Part shown: piece after piece, positions 1-8,014 of the stretch
Layout: each line of letters opens with the position of its first letter
Position numbering within the stretch: position 1 is the first letter of the stretch
From: Ardenticatenaceae bacterium
GTDB lineage: Bacteria; Chloroflexota; Anaerolineae; Promineifilales; Promineifilaceae
Assembly: GCA_020634415.1 (NCBI GenBank)
Contig: JACKBT010000025.1
Coordinates: 1 to 64,000, forward strand
Reading direction: 5' to 3'
Length of the DNA: 64,000 nucleotides
The notes under the pieces: generated by a model
What the model was told of the DNA's origin: nothing
What the model saw: only the letters and a program-made list of their open reading frames with translations
Databases searched by the model: none
Position numbers and translations under genes: made by a program

Positions 1-152
1 TGAAATTTTGTTTTTATTTCTATGTTTGTAGGGGCGACGGTAACTTCTTGGCTTTCTTGTGCCCAGGCTGAGCCAACTAGAGCCAATAAAGTGATGGCTA
101 ATAAGGAAATTGCGGTAAGACCGACGACTGAAATCCGAGTGAATATTTTCAT
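1..152 (-). CDS. Secreted protein, N-terminal part only
   Basis: The first 50 codons of a minus-strand gene that runs off the left edge of the window. The start codon at 152-150 is preceded by a strong ribosome binding site (AAGGAG, five bases upstream). The N-terminus is a signal peptide: a short basic start (MKIFTR), a hydrophobic stretch of about 20 residues, and a likely signal peptidase I site after the sequence SAWA. The mature protein would begin QESQEVTVAP. Nothing of the functional domain is in the window, so no function is proposed. The next gene is divergent. Confidence 0.75.
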   Translation of the reverse strand, partial: MKIFTRISVVGLTAISLLAITLLALVGSAWAQESQEVTVAPTNIEIKTKF

Positions 153-493
153 CTTTCTCCTTGCTCTATTTTAAGAGGATGATTGTGTCTTGAAGACTGG
201 GGAATACAAGAATAACGGATTGTGCGGATTTAGGAGTGTGTATATTTGTTTTGTATTATGTATACCTCCTGTAGGTGGGGATGAAGAAGCCAGGGAAAAG
301 TATAAACGGGCGAGTTGGATTGGGCAAAAAGCGTTTTTCTGTGGTGGTGAGTGGATAGGAGAAAATCGGCCGTTCGTGGGTCAAACGTGGGGCAGTCGAA
401 TTGACGAAACGACTGAATTCACTAAAATCCTTGCTTGAAATGGGCATTAAGTATTTGTGAAATTAGTGATTGATAATATAGAGGAGCGATAAT
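153..493. other. Divergent intergenic region without a supported gene
   Basis: The gap between two divergent secreted-protein genes must hold both promoters. The short open frames in it have no ribosome binding site and no recognisable sequence, so I do not call them genes. On the plus strand a possible -35 TTGAAA near 436 is followed about 17 bases later by a poor -10. There is one copy of the CGGCCG core near 369-374. Confidence 0.5.
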
Positions 494-2035
494 ATGAATC
501 AAAGTTTGAAGCGCGGGGCGTGGATAGTCATCCCCGCGATTTTTGTTGTAATGGTTTTAGCTGTTATTAGTATTTGGTCGCCGCAAACATCAGTTGAGGC
601 TGATGCCCCGCCGCCGATATTGCCAGATTTTGATGGGTTTGCATTTTCCACGCAGTTGGAGAATGTAAAGGTGTTGAATCAGACCCCTATTTCTGTGCCG
701 CATGAGGCTACGGGCTGGTCGTTGGTTGTGAGTGAGACGTTTACAACGTCTTTGGATGCTGGCATGTGGTCGGCGATTGATAATGATGGTGATGTGAATG
801 GTGAGTATTATTGGGCAACGGGTATTTATAGTAATACGACGGTGACGGATACGATTGCTCGCGCTATTAGTGGTGGGGCGAATGGTATTAGTGTAACGGT
901 TGCGCAAGGGTATACGGATAGCGTGGATTCCTGGTTGATTTTGGGGCCAGTGGCGACGACGAATGCGAATGCGGCGGTGGTGACGTTTGATTATTGGTTT
1001 GATGCGGCTCCAGGTGATTATTTTGGAGTGGCTGTTTCGACTGATGGTGGGTTGACTTATGATGGTGAGCGCCTGAATGGGGGCGTGGCAGGGTGGAATA
1101 GTGTGAGTTACAGTTTGAATGATGTGGTGGGGGAAACGGCCGTTTACATTGCCTTCATCTTCACTTCAGATGATAGTGGTAATAGCCAAAATCGCCTGGG
1201 AGCCTATTTAGACAATGTAAATCTCTACATGCGTTATACCCTCAACACCTACTTGCCTGTTATCAGACAAGACTTTACGCCCACACCCACCAACACGGCT
1301 ACTCCTACCAACACGCCCACACCCACCAGCACCCCAGAAGCAACAAATACCCCAACCCCAACAGCCACCGCTGACGGTGGTAGTTATCTCGACAACTTCG
1401 ATGATGCCAACTCTGGTTGGGAAATGCGCCGTACAGATATCCACGATTCTGAAGACTATGAAATAAATTACACGGAAGCTGAGGAGCTAGAATTAGTTGT
1501 TGTGGGAGAGAGAAACTATGTAATCGCTTCCCCGCTCATCCAGGCACCAGAACCTCCTTATAATATTGAAACCAGAGCCAGGTTTACCGGTGATTCCGAA
1601 GATCGCCACATCTATGGCATCATCTTTGCTGGTAACTGGAATGGCAATCAATGTCCCGATCTGGATGATTTTTCCACCTGCTTCAAACAATACTACTTCT
1701 TGCGCGTGCAGTGGAATGAAGCTGACCCTGGCGACCCCTTCTTAGAGTACATGCTCTGGAAGGTCTATACCCATAATGTCAATAACAATCCTATTGGTTC
1801 TGAGTTAATTGGTTGGACTAGTTTAGGCAATGCGTCTACGACTGGGTGGCATGAGTGGGATATTCAAGTTTACCCAGATGGCAAGATAAACATTTTGTTT
1901 AACGATAAGGTAGTAGGCTCGGCCACCGATTCTTCCATCATCTTCCAGAAATACTTTGGGGTCATGTTGCAGACCAAAGATATCGGTGGTGCTCGGGTGA
2001 AGTTTGATTACTTTAAGGTAGACCCGATCGAATAG
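494..2035 (+). CDS. Secreted two-domain protein with Thr-Pro linker
   Basis: A 513-aa exported protein. Residues about 10-30 form a hydrophobic signal or anchor. Residues about 60-250 form a beta-rich domain with features of MAM-like or immune-inhibitor-A-like jelly rolls (segments FDYWFDAAPGDYFGVAVS and GAYLDNVNLYM). Residues about 262-293 are a Thr/Pro/Asn linker typical of Chloroflexota surface proteins. Residues about 296-513 resemble a LamG/DUF1080-type carbohydrate-binding fold, and the same kind of domain makes up the lipoprotein at 25630-26340. The site GAGGAG at 481-486 sets the start. The coding style changes abruptly at the AACGGCCGTT copy near 1135-1144. Function is unknown; binding of an extracellular polymer is an inference. 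Confidence 0.8.
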   Translation: MNQSLKRGAWIVIPAIFVVMVLAVISIWSPQTSVEADAPPPILPDFDGFAFSTQLENVKVLNQTPISVPHEATGWSLVVSETFTTSLDAGMWSAIDNDGDVNGEYYWATGIYSNTTVTDTIARAISGGANGISVTVAQGYTDSVDSWLILGPVATTNANAAVVTFDYWFDAAPGDYFGVAVSTDGGLTYDGERLNGGVAGWNSVSYSLNDVVGETAVYIAFIFTSDDSGNSQNRLGAYLDNVNLYMRYTLNTYLPVIRQDFTPTPTNTATPTNTPTPTSTPEATNTPTPTATADGGSYLDNFDDANSGWEMRRTDIHDSEDYEINYTEAEELELVVVGERNYVIASPLIQAPEPPYNIETRARFTGDSEDRHIYGIIFAGNWNGNQCPDLDDFSTCFKQYYFLRVQWNEADPGDPFLEYMLWKVYTHNVNNNPIGSELIGWTSLGNASTTGWHEWDIQVYPDGKINILFNDKVVGSATDSSIIFQKYFGVMLQTKDIGGARVKFDYFKVDPIE

Positions 2036-2075
2036 TGATGAACGCGGCTGAACTACAGCCGATCCATCGGTAAAC

Positions 2076-2112
2076 AAAAAGCCCGCGAAATTTAATTTCG
2101 CGGGCTTTTTTT
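2076..2112. terminator. Bidirectional intrinsic terminator
   Basis: Inverted repeat with stem AGCCCGCGAAAT and its complement around a TTA loop, flanked by five A on the left and seven T on the right. It lies between the convergent secreted-protein gene and lysS and can end transcription from both sides. Confidence 0.9.
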
Positions 2113-2121
2113 ATGAGTAGA

Positions 2122-3627
2122 TTATTCGCGTTCGCGTAGATGGGGGAAGAGCAGCACTTCGCGGATATTGTCTTTGCCAGTAAGCAGCATGATCAGACGA
2201 TCAACGCCCACGCCGAAACCGCCGTTGGGGGGCATACCGTAGCGCATGGCCCGCAGGTAATCTTCGTCAATGGGGTTGAGTTCATCGTCGTCTTTGCGGT
2301 ACATTTGCTGCAAGTCTTCAAAGCGTTTTTGCTGCTCGATAGGGTCGTTTAGTTCGGTGAAGGCGTTGCCCATTTCCATGCCACAGACAAAAATCTCGAA
2401 GCGTTCAACGTGGAAGGGGTCATCGGGCACGCCTTTGGCGAGAGGGGAGATGTCGCGGGGATATTGGGTGATGAAGGTGGGCTGGATGAGGCGCGGCTCA
2501 ACGTAATCGCCTAGTAGATTGTCAATTAATTTGCCCCAACTGGCATCGGCTGGGGCATGCCCGCCAATGCTGCGGATGGCGGCGGACAGGCTGGGGGCAT
2601 CGGGATAGTCCATGTAGTCTATCTCGGCGAATTGTTTGATGGCCTCACGGAGGGTGATGCGCTGCCAGGGGCCAATGAGATTGACGGTGTGTTCTTTGTA
2701 GGTGATGGTGGTTTTACCTAATACTTCTTGGGCGATGTAGGGAACCATCTGTTCCAGGAAGTTCATCACGTCTTCGTAGTCCCAATAGGCGGCGTAGAAT
2801 TCCATCATGGTGAATTCGGGGTTGTGGGTGCGGTCTACGCCTTCGTTGCGGAAGTCACGGCCGATTTCGTAGACGCGCTCGAAGCCGCCCACAAGCAGCC
2901 TTTTGAGGTAGAGTTCAAAGGAGATGCGGAGGAAGAGTTCTTGTTTGAGCTGGTTGTGATGGGTGGTAAACGGCCGTGCCGCAGCCCCGCCGTACAAAGG
3001 TTGTAAGATCGGTGTTTCTACCTCTAAAAAGTCATGATCATCCATGAAGCGGCGCATGGCGTTGATGATTTTGCTGCGGGCGCGGAAATCTTGCCGCACT
3101 TCGGGGTTGGCGGCCAGATCGGCGTACCGCTGGCGGTAACGTTCTTCGACATCGGCGAAGCCGCTGTAACGGACTGTCTCACCATCTACTTCTTGCTCTT
3201 TGCCAATGGGCAGGGGGGTGACGGATTTGCTGAGCAGTCGCCAGTCGGTGACGTGGACGCTGGTTTCGCCGGCGCGGGTGCGGAAGAGGCTGCCGGTGGC
3301 CTGAACAAAGTCGCCCAGATCGAGTAGTTTGCGGAAGATGCGGTGGGATTCTTCGCCGACATCGTTGCGGCGGATGAAGAGTTGAATACGGCCGTATTCA
3401 TCGGTAATATGGGCAAATACTGTTTTGCCCATATCGCGTAAACTAATCAAACGGCCGCAAACGGTGACGGTGATTTGCTCATCGGCCTCTTCTTGAAAGG
3501 CAGCCAGGGCAACGGCCGTTGTGTGGGTGCGCTCGGCTCGGGGTGGATAGGGGTCCATGCCTGCTTCGCGCAACTGTTCGATTTTTGCCAGACGTTGTTC
3601 TTCTAAAGGGGAAGGTTGCCAACTCAT
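2122..3627 (-). CDS. lysS: Lysyl-tRNA synthetase, class II
   Basis: Charges tRNA-Lys with lysine in the cytoplasm. The 501-aa length matches bacterial LysS (about 505). An N-terminal OB-fold anticodon-binding domain (about residues 55-165) is followed by the class II catalytic core with motif 2 (FRNEGVDRTHNPEFTMMEF) and motif 3 (GFGVGVDRLIMLLTG) near the C-terminus. The ATG at 3627 has GGAG six bases upstream. It lies downstream of greA in the same direction, but a terminator separates them, so part of its transcription may be independent or attenuated. Confidence 0.97.
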   Translation of the reverse strand: MSWQPSPLEEQRLAKIEQLREAGMDPYPPRAERTHTTAVALAAFQEEADEQITVTVCGRLISLRDMGKTVFAHITDEYGRIQLFIRRNDVGEESHRIFRKLLDLGDFVQATGSLFRTRAGETSVHVTDWRLLSKSVTPLPIGKEQEVDGETVRYSGFADVEERYRQRYADLAANPEVRQDFRARSKIINAMRRFMDDHDFLEVETPILQPLYGGAAARPFTTHHNQLKQELFLRISFELYLKRLLVGGFERVYEIGRDFRNEGVDRTHNPEFTMMEFYAAYWDYEDVMNFLEQMVPYIAQEVLGKTTITYKEHTVNLIGPWQRITLREAIKQFAEIDYMDYPDAPSLSAAIRSIGGHAPADASWGKLIDNLLGDYVEPRLIQPTFITQYPRDISPLAKGVPDDPFHVERFEIFVCGMEMGNAFTELNDPIEQQKRFEDLQQMYRKDDDELNPIDEDYLRAMRYGMPPNGGFGVGVDRLIMLLTGKDNIREVLLFPHLRERE

Positions 3628-3646
3628 TGTTACTCCAAAAATGTGT

Positions 3647-3674
3647 CACAAAAAAGCCCGTGCAAGGCACGGGC
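3647..3674 (-). terminator. Intrinsic terminator after greA
   Basis: Read on the minus strand: GCCCGTGC, loop CTT, GCACGGGC, then TTTTTT. It sits between the greA stop and the lysS start. Because lysS has no room for a full promoter after it, read-through is likely. Confidence 0.85.
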
Positions 3675-3704
3675 TATCAAAAGGAACTTAACAGCCCTTC
3701 AGTT

Positions 3705-4193
3705 TTAACCGATCTTAACCACACGAAACTCAATGAAGCCGTTGGGCGCATTCACGTTGACAATATCACCGACTTTGCGGCCCAGCAGCACCTTGCCCAG
3801 CGGGCTTTCATTGGAGATGCGCCCCTCGGCCGGGTCAGCTTCGGCAGGGCCAACGAGGTGATAGCGTTCTTCTTCATCGAAACCTTCTTCGACCACAGTG
3901 ACCCAATCGCCGACACGCACATGATCATGGGGTTCACTGCTTTTGCCACCAATAATTTGGTAGTTGCGCAGAATGTCTTTGATTTCTTGAATACGGGTTT
4001 CTAGAAATACCTGGGAATTCCGTGCTGCTTCTAGTTCCGCATTTTCGACAAAATCGTCATCTTGCCCATCCTCAAAGGCGCGTTGCAAACGTTCCGCAAT
4101 CTCTTCGCGCCCAACACCTTCCAAGTGTTCTAATTCTTGCGTTAATCTTTCTAGACCTTCGGTTGTTAATAATGTTGGTTTCTTTATCGTCAT
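3705..4193 (-). CDS. greA: Transcription elongation factor GreA
   Basis: Rescues backtracked RNA polymerase by stimulating transcript cleavage through the secondary channel. The 162-aa length is typical. Residues 1-80 form the antiparallel coiled coil; its tip carries the acidic segment DDDFVENAELEAAR, equivalent to the usual DLSENAEY tip. Residues 85-160 form the FKBP-like C-terminal domain, ending in the family-typical motifs SPLGKVLLGRKVGD and FRVVKIG. A good promoter lies about 60 bases upstream and a terminator follows the gene. Confidence 0.95.
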   Translation of the reverse strand: MTIKKPTLLTTEGLERLTQELEHLEGVGREEIAERLQRAFEDGQDDDFVENAELEAARNSQVFLETRIQEIKDILRNYQIIGGKSSEPHDHVRVGDWVTVVEEGFDEEERYHLVGPAEADPAEGRISNESPLGKVLLGRKVGDIVNVNAPNGFIEFRVVKIG

Positions 4194-4257
4194 TCCATAC
4201 CTTTACAGGGTTTAGTTTAAACTGACTTTAGGAATCAGCTTGAAATTTAAGCGGGGG

Positions 4258-4286
4258 ATTATACCAATAACCAGGTTGACAAACAA
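4258..4286 (-). promoter_or_regulatory. Sigma-70 type promoter for greA
   Basis: Read on the minus strand: -35 TTGTTT (4286-4281), a 17-base spacer, and a perfect extended -10, TGGTATAAT (core 4263-4258). It predicts a transcript start near 4251 and a leader of about 57 bases before the greA ATG. It lies inside the short gap after the dipeptidase gene. Confidence 0.7.
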
Positions 4287-4289
4287 AAA

Positions 4290-5360
4290 CTATGTTGACC
4301 AGGCACGACGCAGGAGATTGAGCCAGTTTTGGCCCATGATTTTGTGGATATCGGCCGTTTCATATCCCCGTTCTTTAAGCGCAGTGGCAATCTTGCCTAA
4401 ATCGGCCACGCTGTCCATTTCCGCTGGGATGTCGGCGGCACCAAAGCCGCCATCAAGATCGCTGCCGATGCCTACGTGCTCGGCCGTTCCCAGCAATTGG
4501 CACATATGGTCAATATGGGCCACCACATGCTCGAGTGTCACCAATTCTTTGTGATCGCCTTTGTGATAATCAGCTTTGAGGAAAGAGTTGGAGAGAACGA
4601 TGCCCATTACACCGCCATGTTCACCCAACCGGCGAATTTGCACATCGCTCAGATGACGCTGGCTGTCGTTGACGAGGGCGCGGGCATTGCTGTGGGTGGC
4701 GACGACGATGCCTTCGTAACGATCGAGAGCTTCCAATGTGGCCTTCTCGCTCATGTGGGTCAGATCGAGGATGAAGCCGTATTCAGCCATTACCTCCAGG
4801 AGGTGATGGCCGTCTTTGGTGAGGCCGTGCGCTGCGCCGCGCCAGGCTCCGCTGGCATAACGGGTGTCATCCCAGGCTAAACCAATCAGCCGTAAGCCGC
4901 GTTCCCACCAATATTCGGCTTCCTCTGGTTCGCGGATGGGGTCGGCACCTTCCATGAGTGGCACGATGCCAATCATGTGTTTGTCTTGTTCCAGTTGGTG
5001 GCTGGCAATGACTTCATCCAGAGCGGCGATGTCGCCTACGAGGCGGATGAGTTCGCTTTCGTCGTGCAGGCGATGGTAGTAGTCTAGCTGCTGCATGGCG
5101 AGTTGGTGGGCTTCTTGGCTGTCGTGGTAACTAATTTTTTCGTCGAGGATGGGGATTTTGAGATGGGCAGGGGCTACGAAGGCGGTGCCGAAAACAAGCC
5201 CAACGCCACCTTTTTGTAGTTCGGGGAAGGAGACGGTGGCGATGCCGCCGGCACCGGGTTTCTTTTCGCTGGCGCGAATGGTGGTGAGGGGTAGGCGGGG
5301 ATTACGGCCGTTATTGTAAACGTTATAAGCAATGTCGAGGTGTGCGTCTACTATGAACAT
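4290..5360 (-). CDS. Membrane dipeptidase-type peptidase (M19)
   Basis: A 356-aa zinc-dependent amidohydrolase of the renal dipeptidase family (M19), which cleaves dipeptides, often including D-amino acid forms. Visible metal-site motifs are DAHLD near the N-terminus, LTHMSEKATLEAL and VATHSNARALV in the middle, and GIGSDLDGG towards the C-terminus. There is no signal peptide, so a cytoplasmic location is likely. The start codon lies just beside the 24-base palindrome at 5372-5395, and no Shine-Dalgarno is visible. Confidence 0.9.
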   Translation of the reverse strand: MFIVDAHLDIAYNVYNNGRNPRLPLTTIRASEKKPGAGGIATVSFPELQKGGVGLVFGTAFVAPAHLKIPILDEKISYHDSQEAHQLAMQQLDYYHRLHDESELIRLVGDIAALDEVIASHQLEQDKHMIGIVPLMEGADPIREPEEAEYWWERGLRLIGLAWDDTRYASGAWRGAAHGLTKDGHHLLEVMAEYGFILDLTHMSEKATLEALDRYEGIVVATHSNARALVNDSQRHLSDVQIRRLGEHGGVMGIVLSNSFLKADYHKGDHKELVTLEHVVAHIDHMCQLLGTAEHVGIGSDLDGGFGAADIPAEMDSVADLGKIATALKERGYETADIHKIMGQNWLNLLRRAWST

Positions 5361-5371
5361 AAAATCATTAC

Positions 5372-5395
5372 GTAATTACGTCATGACGTAATTAC
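5372..5395. repeat. 24-base perfect palindrome of TAATTACG words
   Basis: The sequence from 5372 to 5395 is its own reverse complement. It fills the gap between nfo and the dipeptidase gene. It supplies the last codons (Ile-Thr-Ser) and the stop of nfo, and lies a few bases before the dipeptidase start. It belongs to the TAATT word class of the intercistronic arrays. Confidence 0.85.
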
Positions 5396-6259
5396 CAATC
5401 CTCGTAATACCTTTAAGTTTTCCACATCCATGTCTATTTCGTTGTCATCGTCGTCTTTCTCTGTTTTGGGTGTTTCCAGGTGGGCCGGGTGGTTGGCCCA
5501 GCGGGAATCGTTGACGAAGTTGGCGAAGCCTTGCGGGCCGATGAAGCCCTGGCCGATGTGTTCGTGGCGGTCTTTGCGGCTGCCTAGTTCATGTTTGCTG
5601 TCGTTGAAGTGGAAGCATTTGATGTAATCTAAACCGATGACGCGGTCGAATTCAGACAGGGTTGCAGCATAGGTTTCGGGGGTGCGGATGTCGTAGCCAG
5701 CCGCCAGGACATGACAGGTGTCGAAGCAGACACCCAGCCGTGAGTCTGCGCTGGCTTGTTCCAGGATGGTGGCGAGATGTTCAAAGCGGTGGCCGAGGTG
5801 TGTGCCTTGCCCGGCCATTGTTTCCAGGCAGATGGTGGTGTGGGGGGCGGAATCGGCCGTTTCTGCCACCACCCGCTTTAGCCCCACCGCAATTTTCGCC
5901 AGTCCCTCCTCCACCGTGCCTTCCATGTGGGAACCGGGGTGGAAGGTGAGCAGGGGGATGCCTAATAGACCAGCCCGCTCTACTTCTACTTTGAGAGCTT
6001 GGTAGGACTTTTCCCATAAATCATCGTCTGGAGAGGCGATGTTGATGAGATAGCTGGCATGGACGGCAACGGGGTGGATGTGGCTAAAGTTAGCAGCGGC
6101 TTCCTTGTAGGCGGTTACGTCTTCATCGGTTAAGGGTTTTGCCTTCCACTGCCGGTTGCTTTTGGTGAAGATGAGCATGGAGTCGCATGTGGCATCCTGC
6201 CCTCGTTGAAAGGCGGTATAAAGGCCGCCAGCGGTACTCATTTGTGCGCCTAATCGCAT
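5381..6259 (-). CDS. nfo: Endonuclease IV (AP endonuclease)
   Basis: Nicks DNA 5' of abasic sites in base excision repair. The 292-aa length fits the family. Zinc-ligand motifs of the AP endonuclease 2 family are present in order: VHASYLIN, LTFHPGSH, CLETMAGQG, GVCFDTCHVLAAGYD, KCFHFNDSKHELGSRKDRHE and HIGQGFIG. The ATG at 6259 is preceded by GAGGT. The C-terminal Ile-Thr-Ser-stop is encoded by the TAATTACG palindrome, and a second TAATTG array lies directly upstream of the gene. Confidence 0.95.
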   Translation of the reverse strand: MRLGAQMSTAGGLYTAFQRGQDATCDSMLIFTKSNRQWKAKPLTDEDVTAYKEAAANFSHIHPVAVHASYLINIASPDDDLWEKSYQALKVEVERAGLLGIPLLTFHPGSHMEGTVEEGLAKIAVGLKRVVAETADSAPHTTICLETMAGQGTHLGHRFEHLATILEQASADSRLGVCFDTCHVLAAGYDIRTPETYAATLSEFDRVIGLDYIKCFHFNDSKHELGSRKDRHEHIGQGFIGPQGFANFVNDSRWANHPAHLETPKTEKDDDDNEIDMDVENLKVLRGLVITS

Positions 6260-6273
6260 TAATTACCTCTTGG

Positions 6274-6342
6274 GGATTGGGTAATTAGGTCATTAAGTAA
6301 TTGAGTATCATTACCCAGTTACCCAATTATCCATTACTCAAT
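6274..6342. repeat. Intercistronic array, TAATTGGG word class
   Basis: Left half holds variants of GGGTAATTAGG and AAGTAATTGAG; right half holds the complementary words TTACCCAGTTACCCAATTAT and ATTACTCAAT. The two halves can pair. It lies between the small repeat-protein gene and nfo, directly upstream of the nfo start. Confidence 0.8.
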
Positions 6343-6346
6343 CATA

Positions 6347-6446
6347 ATCAGTAGATCGAAATCCTTGTAGAGCGATTTGGTAAATCGTCTGAGCGATTTG
6401 CCAAATCGCTCTACAACACACTCGTGATCTGTTTCGATCTACTGAT
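6347..6446. repeat. Nested inverted repeat, MITE/REP-like
   Basis: Outer arms of 15 bases (6347-6361 and 6432-6446, TCAGTAGATCGAAA and complement) enclose inner arms of 16 bases (6365-6380 and 6401-6416, TTGTAGAGCGATTTGG and complement). The core has further copies of the unit GAGCGATTTG. The right end supplies the TAG stop (6441-6439) of the small protein gene. There is no coding capacity. Confidence 0.8.
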
Positions 6447-6660
6447 AATCTTCTGATCTTTCTGTGCCGAGATAGCCGATGGTCTCGTTGCCATCGAGGC
6501 TGTAGATGCCGTCGCCGACGATGCGCCAGACTTTGTTGCCGGCCAAGTCTACGATGAAGGGTTTTTGCAAACGGCCGCTTTCTTCCCCGGCCAGGGTATA
6601 TAACACATTGCCTATTAAATAGGCGAATTGCTCACCTTTTCGGTCTATTAAGCCGCGCAT
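6439..6660 (-). CDS. Small internally repeated protein (73 aa)
   Basis: A 73-aa cytoplasmic protein made of several units of about 16-18 residues of the form G-x-x-x-Y-x-L-x-G (YLIGNVLYTLAGE, VWRIVGDGIYSLDG, IGYLGTE). Such short symmetric repeats fit a small all-beta fold, perhaps of the beta-flower type; this is pattern recognition only. It lies between OsmC and nfo in the same direction. It has no Shine-Dalgarno: the TACACCA array ends 12 bases before the ATG. Its stop codon lies in the arm of a long inverted repeat. Function unknown. Confidence 0.6.
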   Translation of the reverse strand: MRGLIDRKGEQFAYLIGNVLYTLAGEESGRLQKPFIVDLAGNKVWRIVGDGIYSLDGNETIGYLGTERSEDYQ

Positions 6661-6673
6661 GGTTGAAGGGGTT

Positions 6674-6745
6674 TATTGGTACATTGGTGTAGTGGTGTAT
6701 GGAGAAACCTTCAATACACCAATATACCATTATATCTATACACCT
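6674..6745. repeat. Intercistronic array, GGTGTATT word class
   Basis: Left half: ATTGGTACATTGGTGTAGTG and GTGTATGG. Right half: the complementary words CAATACACCAATATACCATT and CTATACACC. It fills the gap from the OsmC stop codon to the start of the 73-aa gene. The same word is used at 39814-39850, 45517-45557 and 48037-48100. Confidence 0.85.
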
Positions 6746-7178
6746 AAGAGGCGATAGCCTCTACTAATTTAGTACGAATCTTCGTTTCGCTGGTGAGGGT
6801 GCGATGGACGGGGCAGCGGTCGGCGATTTCGGCGAGGCGGGCTTTTTGGTCATCGTCCAGGTTGCCCTCGAAGCTGATTTCGCTTTCGATGAGGTCAATT
6901 TTGGCGTTGGGTTCGCTGGTGCAATCTTCGCAGTCGCGGGCGTAGATTTTTTCGTGGGAGAGGCGCATGGTGACGGTTTCGACAGGCCATTTTTTGCGGC
7001 GGGCGTAGAGGTGGACGGTGATGACTTTGCAGGCGGCTAGGGAGGCGAGGAGCAGGGCGTAGGGTGAGGGGCCAGCATCATCGCCGCCATCGTTTATGGT
7101 TTCGTCGGCCAGGATGAGGTGGTTGCCGTTGAGGATTTCGACTTGAAGATTTTGTAGACTGCGGGCGGTTACTTGCAT
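6744..7178 (-). CDS. OsmC-family protein
   Basis: A 144-aa OsmC/Ohr-fold protein; family members are thiol peroxidases acting on organic hydroperoxides. The catalytic-type segments are LLASLAACKVITVHLYARRK, with the helix cysteine, and ADRCPVHRTL, with the second cysteine. The open frame extends upstream to 7739, but that part is an Arg/Pro-rich shadow of pgl. The ATG at 7178, with AAAGGAA just upstream, is the real start. It follows pgl in the same direction. Confidence 0.9.
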   Translation of the reverse strand: MQVTARSLQNLQVEILNGNHLILADETINDGGDDAGPSPYALLLASLAACKVITVHLYARRKKWPVETVTMRLSHEKIYARDCEDCTSEPNAKIDLIESEISFEGNLDDDQKARLAEIADRCPVHRTLTSETKIRTKLVEAIAS

Positions 7179-7207
7179 GGGGTTCCTTTTTTGATGGGGG
7201 TATGGGT

Positions 7208-7954
7208 TTATTGGTGATTGCCTGCGGCAGCCTGGTCTATGTACCAGAGGAGGTGGCCGCTGTGGGGTTGGATGCGTTGGGCGGGCCACTGTTCGGGGGT
7301 GTCGTGGTGGTGGAGAACGGCCGTTAACGCCTGTGCTTTGTTGGCCCCGGCCACTAAAAATAGGACGACTTGGGCATCGTTGAAGACGAGGGGGGTGAGG
7401 CTGAGGCGCTGGGCGGGACGGTCTTCGTAGTGGGCGGTGGTGGTGATGACGGGCTGGACGGTTTCTTCGGTGTTGAGGGGGCCGGGGAAGAGGGAGGCGG
7501 TGTGGCCGTCGCGGCCCAGGCCCATGAGGGCTAAATCCAGGTGCGGCCAACTGCGGCCTGGTTCGGCCAGTTCTTGAAGCTGCTGGATGTAGTCGGCAAC
7601 GGCCGTTGCTGCGCCCAATTCGCCCTTTACCCGATGAATCTGCTGGGGGGGGATGGGCACATCTTGCAGCAGGAGATCGTGGGCTTGTTTGTAGCTGCTG
7701 CCTACGTCGTCGGGGGGGACGAGGCGTTCGTCGCCCCATAGGATGTGTGTGTTGGCCCAGGGGATGTCGTGGGCGTAGGGGGTGCGGCTGAGGAGGCTGT
7801 ATAGATGGCGGGGGGTGCTGCCGCCGGAGAGGGCCACGAGGAAACGGCCGTTGGCCTGAATGGCCGTTTGGGCTGAGGCGACAAACTGCCTGGCGGCGGC
7901 CTGGCTTAATTCCTCTAAAGTGGCAAACGTCGTTACGTGAGATTTAGGTTGCAT
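7208..7954 (-). CDS. pgl: 6-phosphogluconolactonase
   Basis: Hydrolyses 6-phosphogluconolactone in the oxidative pentose phosphate pathway. It is 248 aa, of the DevB/SOL type. Motifs are LSGGSTPRHLYSLL (phosphate-binding loop), WGDERLVPPDD and MGLGRDGHTASLFPG. It lies downstream of glk and upstream of the OsmC gene, so glucose phosphorylation and lactone hydrolysis are encoded side by side. No clear Shine-Dalgarno precedes the ATG. Confidence 0.95.
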   Translation of the reverse strand: MQPKSHVTTFATLEELSQAAARQFVASAQTAIQANGRFLVALSGGSTPRHLYSLLSRTPYAHDIPWANTHILWGDERLVPPDDVGSSYKQAHDLLLQDVPIPPQQIHRVKGELGAATAVADYIQQLQELAEPGRSWPHLDLALMGLGRDGHTASLFPGPLNTEETVQPVITTTAHYEDRPAQRLSLTPLVFNDAQVVLFLVAGANKAQALTAVLHHHDTPEQWPAQRIQPHSGHLLWYIDQAAAGNHQ

Positions 7955-8014
7955 CGTGATTTTTTATCCGTGAACCGTGATGGGCATACCGCTTACCGCT
8001 CAACGATTCCTAAT

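Noticed and set aside
190..438. 82-codon plus-strand frame and an overlapping minus-strand frame in the first gap
   Set aside because: No ribosome binding site, odd composition, no family features; the gap must hold two promoters.
1277..1375. CCCACACCCACC-type DNA repeat as a separate element
   Set aside because: It is simply the coding sequence of a Thr-Pro protein linker.
7179..7739. N-terminal extension of the OsmC frame
   Set aside because: Arg/Pro-rich shadow of pgl in another frame; a good ribosome site marks the ATG at 7178.
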